A stretch of 8,187 bases of DNA from contig DCFR01000080.1 of NCBI GenBank assembly GCA_002319815.1, positions 1 through 8,187 of the forward strand, read 5' to 3'. The notes beneath the pieces are model-generated. The model ran no database searches. It was not told the DNA's origin and saw nothing but the letters and a program-made list of their open reading frames with translations. Positions 1 through 4,972 of the stretch are shown here, one piece after another (the stretch's first letter is position 1; each line of letters begins with the position of its first letter). Made by a program: the position numbers and the translations under genes. The stretch is from Megamonas sp. UBA1799. GTDB taxonomy: Bacteria > Bacillota > Negativicutes > Selenomonadales > Selenomonadaceae.

Positions 1-896
1 TAATTTCTCGGATTTCCCGGGAAGCGCCGGTGTTGGTGCTGGAACAAGCGGATGAACGGATTGTTGCCGGCGGGGCGGCCAATGTGGTCAATAATGTGGC
101 GACGCTGGGCGGGCAGGTCTTTGCGGTCGGGGTACTCGGTCTTGACAGCGCGGCACAGGGTTTGAAACGTGTGCTGGAGCAAAGCGGTGCGAACACGGAC
201 GGATTGCTTTGTGACGAAAAGCGGCCGACCATTGCCAAAACGCGCATCATTGCCGGCGGGCGGGCGACCGTCAGTCAGCAGATCGTACGTCTGGACAAAG
301 AAAGCAAGGAACCGCTGGCGCCGGCATTTGCCGCTGAACTGGCTGGCTATATCCGTCAGCTGCTGCCGCAGGTAGATGGCGTGGTTTTAAGCGACTATGG
401 CAGCGGAACCATTACCGAAAGTATTAGGGAAGGACTTTTGAAGGCTTGCCGGCAGCAGGGGATTCCATCAATTGTTGATTCCCGCTATGATATTCGCCGT
501 TTTTCTGGCATTGACTATGTCAAGCAGAACGATGCTGAACTGGCGGCGGCGGTAGGGAGAACGCTTACGAGCGAAGCTGATCTTTGCGACGCAGGGCAGG
601 AACTTTTGCAGGCAATGGATGCGCAGGGCGTGCTGGTGACGCGCGGTGAAAAAGGCATGACTTTATTTGAAAAGAGCGGGGCTATTCATAATATTCCCGT
701 ATCCGACCGAAGCGAAGTCTATGATGTATCCGGCGCCGGCGATACCTGTGTGGCCACGGTGATTCTGGCGCTGGCCGCCGGGGTAGAGCCGGTGTATGCC
801 GCAGAATTGTCCAATATTGCTTCCGGCATTGCCGTGCGCAAGCTGGGCACGGCTACGGTGAGCGGCGATGAATTGCGGGCTGCAGTGCGGCGTTGA
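1..896 (+). CDS. rfaE1: D-glycero-beta-D-manno-heptose-7-phosphate kinase (HldE/RfaE kinase domain), 5' end outside window
   Basis: PfkB/ribokinase-family sugar kinase that phosphorylates heptose 7-phosphate at C1, a cytoplasmic step of ADP-heptose synthesis for the LPS inner core. The frame is open from nt 3 with no stop, so the GTG at 30 is not the true start. The first visible residues (ISRISREAPVLVLEQ) match the N-terminal part of HldE, which normally has about 30 residues before this point. Other landmarks are the sugar-binding AGGAANVVNNVATLGG segment, the VVLSDYGSGT segment in the middle, the catalytic anion-hole motif GAGD at nt 732-743 (Asp codon 741-743), and a KLGTATVS end typical of HldE. 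In E. coli this kinase is fused to the adenylyltransferase; here it stops with TGA and the second activity is the next gene, 20 nt downstream. Other PfkB sugar kinases are unlikely given the neighbour and the match along the whole length. Confidence 0.93.
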   Translation, partial: ISRISREAPVLVLEQADERIVAGGAANVVNNVATLGGQVFAVGVLGLDSAAQGLKRVLEQSGANTDGLLCDEKRPTIAKTRIIAGGRATVSQQIVRLDKESKEPLAPAFAAELAGYIRQLLPQVDGVVLSDYGSGTITESIREGLLKACRQQGIPSIVDSRYDIRRFSGIDYVKQNDAELAAAVGRTLTSEADLCDAGQELLQAMDAQGVLVTRGEKGMTLFEKSGAIHNIPVSDRSEVYDVSGAGDTCVATVILALAAGVEPVYAAELSNIASGIAVRKLGTATVSGDELRAAVRR

Positions 897-916
897 TGTA
901 TTAGAAGGAGGAACCT

Positions 917-1384
917 ATGCGTATTGATCGTAACTCTATCGAACAATTCTGCGCTGTTCTGCGGGCCGGCGGCCAGCGCATTGTTTTTACCAACGGTTGT
1001 TTTGATATTTTACATGCCGGACATGTCCGTTATTTGGCGGCAGCCAGAGCGCTGGGCGACTGCCTGGTGCTCGGCCTCAACAGCGATGCGTCGGTGCGAC
1101 GTTTGAAGGGGCCGCAGCGGCCAATCAATCGGGAGCAGGATCGGGCGGAAGTGGTTGGTGCTCTTCGGTCGGTGGACTATGTGACGATTTTCGACGAGCC
1201 GACGGCGGCAGAACTGATTGCGCTGGTGAAGCCGGCGGTCTATGCCAAGGGCGGCGACTATACGCTGGCGACTTTGCCGGAAGCGAAAATCGTGCAGCAA
1301 TATGGCGGCAAAGTGGAGTTCATTGATCTCGTGGCCGGACGCTCGACCACGCAGGTGATCGAAAGGATCAGGGAGAGCCGATGA
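917..1384 (+). CDS. rfaE2: D-glycero-beta-D-manno-heptose 1-phosphate adenylyltransferase
   Basis: Nucleotidyltransferase of the cytidylyltransferase-like fold that joins AMP from ATP to heptose 1-phosphate, giving ADP-heptose. The 155-residue protein shows TNGCFDILHAGHVRYL at residues 25-40, with the HxGH nucleotide-binding motif at H33-H36. It also has LGLNSDASVRRLKG, the RPIN/DRAEVV segment, the YAKGGDY segment, and a GRSTTQVIERIR end. All are characteristic of the RfaE C-terminal domain family. The ATG at 917 is preceded by GGAGG at 907-911 with 5 nt spacing, which fixes the start. Its stop overlaps the next start (ATGA at 1381-1384), suggesting translational coupling. It is a stand-alone version of the HldE C-terminal domain and sits directly after the kinase. 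The epimerase (hldD) and phosphatase (gmhB) are not in the window and may lie upstream. Confidence 0.94.
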   Translation: MRIDRNSIEQFCAVLRAGGQRIVFTNGCFDILHAGHVRYLAAARALGDCLVLGLNSDASVRRLKGPQRPINREQDRAEVVGALRSVDYVTIFDEPTAAELIALVKPAVYAKGGDYTLATLPEAKIVQQYGGKVEFIDLVAGRSTTQVIERIRESR

Positions 1385-2397
1385 ATATTCTGGTAGTGAA
1401 GCTCAGCGCCATCGGCGATGTCATTCATGCCCTGCCGGTATCCTATGCCATCAAGGAAACCTGGCCGGAGGCGCATCTGACCTGGGTGGTCGAGCCGCCG
1501 GCCCGCGAACTTCTGCTGGATAATCCGTATATTGATGACATCATTGTTTTTGAAAAGAAAAAATTTAAATCACTGCACGGTTTTTTGCAGCAGATCGGGC
1601 CGTTTAAAAAGCGGCTGCAGGCAAGGTCGTATGATGCGGTGCTTGATCTGCAGGGGCTGTTTAAATCGGCGGCGATTGCCTGGCTTTCCAGCGCTCCGCA
1701 GCGGCTGGGGACCTGCAATATGCGGGAACTCAGCGATCTTGTAAGCCGACCGGTCGTCGGGCCGCATGCGCCGGGACATATTGTCGAACGCTATCTCGAT
1801 GTAGCCCGGGCGCTGGGATGTAAAGTCAGTAAGGTGGTATTTCCTATGGTCGTTTCGGCGCGGGACCAGAGCATTGCCGAGGGAACTTTGCAGCACGGCG
1901 GCGTACCGGCCGGCGCGGTTTATGCGGTGTTGGCCGTGGGCGCAAACTGGCCGAACAAACGCTGGCCGGTCGAGTCTTATGCGGCGCTTAGCGACTGGCT
2001 TTACGGCCGCCATATCATTCCGGTTTTTATCGGCGGCGGACTGGTCGATGAGGGACTGGTTGCCGATATTACCAAAGCTGCGGATATCCCCCCGGTGAAT
2101 CTGGTCGGCCGTACGACGCTCAAACAGCTGGCGCATATTCTGCGGGGGAGCTGTTTTACGCTCGGCGGCGATACCGGTCCGGTGCACCTGGCCGCAGGGC
2201 TGGGAGTTCCTACAATCATGCTCATGGGGCCGACGGATGCCAATCGCAACGGTCCCTATGGGCAGCAGCAGAATGCGATTGAGGTGGACCGTCCCTGCAA
2301 GTATTGCTGGAAGCGCGCCTGCCCCAAGGGGCTGGATTGTCTGGCGGCGATTTCACCCGCACAAGTGGAAGAAAAAATAACAGGACTGCTCCGTTGA
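1381..2397 (+). CDS. GT9-family LPS heptosyltransferase (WaaC/WaaF type)
   Basis: Glycosyltransferase family 9 protein of 338 residues, expected to transfer heptose from ADP-heptose to the LPS inner core on the cytoplasmic face of the inner membrane. The N terminus MNILVVKLSAIGDVIHALP has the conserved Asp (D13) in the position of the catalytic Asp of E. coli WaaC. WVVE (about 36-39) and DLQGLFKSA resemble WaaC more than WaaF. The C-terminal donor-binding region has GGDTGPVHLAAGLGVPT (D264, H269) and a GPTD motif. Near the end is a cysteine set, C306, C309, C314 and C320 (CX2CX4CX5C). Length is normal for the family. It overlaps rfaE2 by 4 nt and is the last gene of the operon. Its final codons form the left arm of the terminator. 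Whether it adds the first or second heptose cannot be decided from sequence alone, so no symbol is given. Confidence 0.9.
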   Translation: MNILVVKLSAIGDVIHALPVSYAIKETWPEAHLTWVVEPPARELLLDNPYIDDIIVFEKKKFKSLHGFLQQIGPFKKRLQARSYDAVLDLQGLFKSAAIAWLSSAPQRLGTCNMRELSDLVSRPVVGPHAPGHIVERYLDVARALGCKVSKVVFPMVVSARDQSIAEGTLQHGGVPAGAVYAVLAVGANWPNKRWPVESYAALSDWLYGRHIIPVFIGGGLVDEGLVADITKAADIPPVNLVGRTTLKQLAHILRGSCFTLGGDTGPVHLAAGLGVPTIMLMGPTDANRNGPYGQQQNAIEVDRPCKYCWKRACPKGLDCLAAISPAQVEEKITGLLR

Positions 2398-2418
2398 GAG
2401 CGGTCCTGTTATTTTTTT
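2376..2418 (+). terminator. Intrinsic terminator of the LPS operon, containing the stop codon
   Basis: A 16-bp stem (2376-2391 with 2398-2413, one G·T wobble) has a 6-nt loop CGTTGA at 2392-2397 and a T run to 2418. The heptosyltransferase stop TGA (2395-2397) lies in the loop, so the last five sense codons form part of the stem. Strong Rho-independent signature. Confidence 0.95.
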
Positions 2419-2463
2419 GCCGGCAGGTTGTTCTTTTCCTTTCATCCGGCATGTATAAAGATG

Positions 2464-2474
2464 AAAGGAGGTGA
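2464..2474 (+). promoter_or_regulatory. Strong Shine-Dalgarno that decides the start of the DUF1659 gene
   Basis: AAAGGAGGTGA is an 11-nt match to the complement of the 16S rRNA 3' end. It is 5 nt from the ATG at 2480. An in-frame GTG at 2471 lies inside this site and therefore cannot be the start. I see no convincing promoter in the 45 nt between the preceding terminator and this site. A TATAAA at 2454-2459 would start transcription essentially at the Shine-Dalgarno itself. Confidence 0.85.
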
Positions 2475-2479
2475 GTGAC

Positions 2480-2704
2480 ATGGCAGCAACAAAAAGTGAG
2501 GCCGCAGCAAAACTCATCCTGAAAGTTGAAACCGGACAGACGAGCACCGGCGTGCCTATTTACAGCTCGCGCACTTTTGCCAATATCAATCCGGCGTTGA
2601 CGGATGATGATGTTCTGGCGATCGGCAGCGCGCTGGCCGGACTCCAGTCCCGTTCGCTGGGTTCCATCCATCGGCAGGATACGGCTAAACTGGTCGAAGC
2701 CTGA
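2480..2704 (+). CDS. DUF1659 family small protein
   Basis: A 74-residue protein of unknown function. Its sequence pattern (KLILKVETG...G.P.Y.SRTF.NI.P..TDDDVLAIGSALAGLQSR) fits the DUF1659 family of short Firmicute proteins. No signal peptide, membrane segment or cysteine is visible, so it is probably cytoplasmic and soluble. The predicted pattern is two strands followed by a helix. The ATG at 2480 is chosen because the Shine-Dalgarno at 2464-2474 covers the earlier GTG. It lies 39 nt upstream of a DUF2922 gene, the usual partner of this family, and the two share a terminator at 2971-3012. They are probably co-transcribed. The family is named from recall of its sequence pattern. Confidence 0.85.
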   Translation: MAATKSEAAAKLILKVETGQTSTGVPIYSSRTFANINPALTDDDVLAIGSALAGLQSRSLGSIHRQDTAKLVEA

Positions 2705-2743
2705 CCGGAAAATTCCCTATAATGCAGAAAGGAGGAACCAATC

Positions 2744-2956
2744 ATGGCAAAGGCGCTGAAAATGATCTTCCAGCTCGATGGCAGCAAGACCGTTACCTGC
2801 AGTCTCGCTGATCCCAAAGACGATCTTACCAAAGCGGCGGTGGAAGGCGTGATGCAGGATATGATCACCAAAAAAGCGCTTGTGGTGAAAGGCGTATCGC
2901 CGACGGCGATTAAGGAAGCCGTCATCATGAGCACGGATAAGACCCCGTTGGTCTGA
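2744..2956 (+). CDS. DUF2922 family small protein
   Basis: A 70-residue protein of unknown function fitting DUF2922: a hydrophobic strand (LKMIFQLDGSKTVTCSL), then ADPKDDLTKAAVEGVMQDMI and a C-terminal strand segment KEAVIMSTDKTPLV. The D-P-K-D-D-L-T segment followed by a helix is the family hallmark. No export signal or transmembrane helix is seen. The start is supported by AAAGGAGG with GGAGG at 2731-2735, 8 nt from ATG. It follows the DUF1659 gene by 39 nt and is followed 14 nt later by a strong terminator, so these two genes look like a self-contained unit. Function is unknown. Confidence 0.87.
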   Translation: MAKALKMIFQLDGSKTVTCSLADPKDDLTKAAVEGVMQDMITKKALVVKGVSPTAIKEAVIMSTDKTPLV

Positions 2957-2970
2957 CCAATGGAAAAAAG

Positions 2971-3012
2971 GACACGGCTGATGCCAACCAAGGCATCGGC
3001 CGTGTCTTTTTT
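2971..3012 (+). terminator. Intrinsic terminator after DUF2922
   Basis: A 15-bp stem (2971-2985 with 2992-3006, one T·G wobble) has loop AACCAA and six T at 3007-3012. A run of A precedes it at 2964-2969, which could also support weaker termination from the opposite strand. Confidence 0.95.
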
Positions 3013-3019
3013 AGAGCAC

Positions 3020-3050
3020 AAAAAAGCCAGAAACCATAACGGTTTCTGGC
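3020..3050 (-). terminator. Intrinsic terminator of the gltX/tRNA-Glu transcript (minus strand)
   Basis: Perfect 10-bp stem (3026-3035 with 3041-3050, loop ATAAC at 3036-3040). On the minus strand it is followed by six T (3025-3020). It lies 13 nt beyond the tRNA 3' end and only 7 nt from the T run of the converging plus-strand terminator. Confidence 0.92.
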
Positions 3051-3063
3051 GATATCACCCAAT

Positions 3064-3138
3064 TGGTGACTCCTAGGGGATTCGAACCCCTGAACCCGCC
3101 GTGAGAGGGCGGTGTCTTAACCACTTGACGAAGGAGCC
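3064..3138 (-). tRNA. tRNA-Glu (anticodon CTC), CCA encoded
   Basis: 75 nt read on the minus strand. The acceptor stem GGCTCCT pairs with AGGAGTC (one G·T), with discriminator A and a genome-encoded CCA at 3066-3064. The D arm is GTC...GAC. The anticodon stem CCGCC/GGCGG encloses the loop CTCTCAC, giving anticodon CTC (reads GAG). The T arm is GGGG TTCGAAT CCCC. The anticodon arm differs by one base from the corresponding E. coli tRNA-Glu segment (CTC instead of TTC). It lies 13 nt downstream of the gltX stop on the same strand. An isoacceptor with anticodon TTC, needed for GAA, is not in the window. Confidence 0.97.
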
Positions 3139-3145
3139 GAGTAAT

Positions 3146-3174
3146 ATAATACTATATATTCGCGAGAATTGCAA
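3146..3174 (-). promoter_or_regulatory. Possible private promoter of tRNA-Glu inside the gltX 3' end
   Basis: On the minus strand, TTGCAA (3174-3169, 4/6 to TTGACA) is followed by a 17-nt spacer and TATTAT (3151-3146, 5/6 to TATAAT). The spacer contains the gltX TAG stop (3154-3152). The -10 ends 7 nt before the mature tRNA 5' end at 3138, so transcripts would begin at or next to the mature end. Inferred from consensus only. Confidence 0.5.
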
Positions 3175-4600
3175 TACCCTTTTGCAATCTTTTTAAACAA
3201 ATTTCTTTCCCCAGCAGATAAAGCAGCTCTGTAACGCCGCCGGGCGTAACTTTTTGACCGGAAAGCGCAATGCGTAGCGGCCACATCACCGTGCCCATCT
3301 TGAGCCCGCAGCCGTCAATATATCCATGCAGCGCTGTATTGATGGTGTCCGGCGTCCAGTCGGCCAGCGGTTCCAGTGCGGCGCAGACAGCCGGTAAGAT
3401 GGCAGCAGATACTTCCGGCGTGACTTTATTGCGCTTGTTGCTAAACAGTTCGGAACTATATTCCGGCAGCGTGCGGAAAAAAGCAATCTGATCGGCGATT
3501 TCGCCATAGCGGTTGATGCGCGGTTTCAGCAAGGCCGCCAGATATGGCCATTTTACCTGCAGCTCATCCGTCAGCTCACCGGCGAATGGCAGCGCAGCCT
3601 GGGCAAAGTCCGCATCGCTCATCTGCTTGAAATATTCGCTGTTAAACCAGTTCAGCTTGGCGTAATCAAACACCGCCGATGATTTGCTGAGCCCATCAAG
3701 CGCAAAGACCTTCGCCATTTCGTCCATGGAAAAAAGCTCTTGGTTTGATTTTGGGCTCCAGCCCAGCAAGGCCACATAATTGGTAATCGCTTCCGGCAGA
3801 TAGCCCATGGCAACAAGTTCGGCAAAGCTGGTAGCGCCATGACGCTTGGAAAGCTTGGAGACCGAGCCATCCTCGTTTTTGCCCATGACCGGCGGCAGAT
3901 GCACAAATGCCGGCGGGTCCCAACCAAAGGATTGGTACAGCAGAACATGTTTCGGCGTAGAGGTGATAAATTCAACGCCGCGAATGATATGTGTGACCTG
4001 CATGAGGTGATCGTCGATGACATTGGCAAAGTTATAGGTAGGCATGCCGTCGCGCTTGATCAACACCTGATCTTCCAGCTCATCATTCTGAATCGTGATA
4101 TTGCCGTGCACCATATCGTGAAACGTGGTGGCTCCGTTAAGCGGCATCTTTTGCCGGATGACGAACGAGTCGCCGGCGTCGAGATGCTGCTGAATCACCG
4201 CCGGAGAAAGATCGCGGCAAGTGCGGTCATAACCGGAAAAACTGGCGGCTGTGTGTCCTTCGTCCGGGGAACAGAAGCAGCGGTAAGCAAAGCCGTTTTC
4301 AATCAGCGCATCGGCGTATTTTTGATAAATTTCCTGCCGCTGGCTTTGCACGTAGGGGCCAAAAGCGCCGCCGATCTCCGGGCCCTCATCCGGAACAATA
4401 TGCGCGGCGGCTAACGTGCGGTTGATAAAATCAACCGCATCCGGCACGTAACGGTTGCGGTCTGTATCCTCAATGCGCAGAATGAAGTCGCCGTCATTGG
4501 CCTTGGCAAAAAGATACGCATAAAGCGCAGTCCGCAGATTACCAATATGCATATAGCCCGTCGGGCTGGGGGCGAAACGTGTACGTACTTTATTTGACAT
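3152..4600 (-). CDS. gltX: Glutamyl-tRNA synthetase (GltX, class I)
   Basis: 482 residues, a normal length for bacterial GluRS, which charges tRNA-Glu with glutamate using ATP in the cytoplasm. The N terminus RTRFAPSPTGYMHIGN contains the class I HIGH signature as HIGN (18-21), followed by LRTALYAYLFAK. The RIEDTDRNR segment follows. The KMSKS signature appears as KLSKR (249-253). The C-terminal anticodon-binding helical domain covers roughly residue 320 to the end. The ATG at 4598-4600 has GGAGGG at 4614-4609, 8 nt away. The gene is on the minus strand between two plus-strand blocks, and tRNA-Glu follows it by 13 nt, so the enzyme and one of its substrates may share a transcript. Many Firmicutes lack GlnRS and use a non-discriminating GluRS. 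Whether this one also charges tRNA-Gln cannot be read here. Confidence 0.97.
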   Translation of the reverse strand: MSNKVRTRFAPSPTGYMHIGNLRTALYAYLFAKANDGDFILRIEDTDRNRYVPDAVDFINRTLAAAHIVPDEGPEIGGAFGPYVQSQRQEIYQKYADALIENGFAYRCFCSPDEGHTAASFSGYDRTCRDLSPAVIQQHLDAGDSFVIRQKMPLNGATTFHDMVHGNITIQNDELEDQVLIKRDGMPTYNFANVIDDHLMQVTHIIRGVEFITSTPKHVLLYQSFGWDPPAFVHLPPVMGKNEDGSVSKLSKRHGATSFAELVAMGYLPEAITNYVALLGWSPKSNQELFSMDEMAKVFALDGLSKSSAVFDYAKLNWFNSEYFKQMSDADFAQAALPFAGELTDELQVKWPYLAALLKPRINRYGEIADQIAFFRTLPEYSSELFSNKRNKVTPEVSAAILPAVCAALEPLADWTPDTINTALHGYIDGCGLKMGTVMWPLRIALSGQKVTPGGVTELLYLLGKEICLKRLQKGIAILANI

Positions 4601-4690
4601 GCAATAAACCCTCCATATATTATACTGTTTCTTATTTTACTACAGATTCCCGGCAAATCAAGTCCAAAGGGCAGAGGATGCGCTGAGAAA

Positions 4691-4747
4691 TTATGCCGGC
4701 AAAACAGACGAAAGTATATTATGCCATCGGGAAAATGGCTTTATGCC
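4691..4747 (+). repeat. Three direct TTATGCC repeats in the gltX-ompM intergenic region
   Basis: The 372-nt gap 4601-4972 holds the gltX ribosome site, these repeats, the ompM promoter and its leader. I see no credible gene in it. TTATGCC occurs at 4691-4697, 4719-4725 and 4741-4747, between the divergent gltX start and the ompM -35. A 5-bp hairpin, GCCAT/ATGGC (4723-4727 with 4735-4739), overlaps the second copy. It could be a protein-binding site or chance. Confidence 0.4.
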
Positions 4748-4817
4748 AAAAAAGAATAAATCGTAGTACGGAATTCTGTAGTTTTTCTGAAAAGAACGCA
4801 AAACAGGCAGAAAATAC

Positions 4818-4846
4818 TTGCATCCGCAGAGTACCTGTGGTATTCT
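4818..4846 (+). promoter_or_regulatory. Promoter of the first ompM
   Basis: TTGCAT (4818-4823), a 17-nt spacer and TATTCT (4841-4846) preceded by TGG form an extended -10 arrangement. The second ompM has the same layout: TTGC-starting -35, 17-nt spacer and TGG-TATT -10. Both have CAGAAAATA beginning exactly 10 nt before the -35 (4808 here). Predicted start is near 4853. Confidence 0.68.
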
Positions 4847-4852
4847 TACAGA

Positions 4853-4972
4853 AGGTCAGTTATTGCGATGAGATGGGAATTGCTGAGGAAACATGGATAC
4901 TCATTAAAACCTCCTCTGAAGAAATAACGGACCAGAAAAATTTTATCTATTTATTTAAAGGAGGAGTTTTTC
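4853..4972 (+). promoter_or_regulatory. Structured 5' leader of the first ompM with putative anti-Shine-Dalgarno
   Basis: A predicted untranslated leader of about 120 nt. It carries a 29-nt block (4876-4904) identical to one in the second ompM leader. Six nt later, CTCCTCT (4911-4917) can pair with GGAGGAG (4960-4966) of the ribosome site. AAAA 4906-4909 can pair with TTTT 4968-4971 across one mismatch. GAGGA in the block (4885-4889) can alternatively pair with TCCTC (4912-4916). The AT-rich stretch TATCTATTTATTT before the Shine-Dalgarno is also shared. Translational control is inferred from pairing potential. The leader start depends on the promoter prediction. Confidence 0.55.
4876..4904 (+). 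repeat. 29-nt leader block, copy 1
   Basis: Starts GGAATTGCTGAGG and ends GGATACTCAT. It is identical at all 29 positions to 6498-6526, while the flanking leader sequence on both sides has diverged. Confidence 0.93.

Noticed and set aside
30..32. GTG at 30 as the start of the heptose kinase
   Set aside because: The frame stays open to the left edge and the residues before it match HldE, so the real start is outside the window.
1570..2187. Minus-strand open frame of 205 codons antisense to the heptosyltransferase
   Set aside because: Shadow of a clearly conserved plus-strand gene in GC-rich codons.
2471..2473. GTG start for the DUF1659 gene
   Set aside because: It lies inside the Shine-Dalgarno; ATG at 2480 has correct spacing.
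2718..2723. TATAAT as a promoter for the DUF2922 gene
   Set aside because: No -35 upstream and transcription would start at the Shine-Dalgarno; the gene is better explained by co-transcription with DUF1659.
4619..4624. TATAAT (minus strand) as the gltX promoter -10
   Set aside because: No -35 at proper spacing, and the implied start would fall within the gltX ribosome site at 4609-4614.
4873..4911. Leader peptide (GIAEETWIL) encoded by the 29-nt block
   Set aside because: The shared frame ends soon after the block in copy 2 but runs on into ompM in copy 1, and neither putative start has a ribosome site. RNA-level constraint is simpler.
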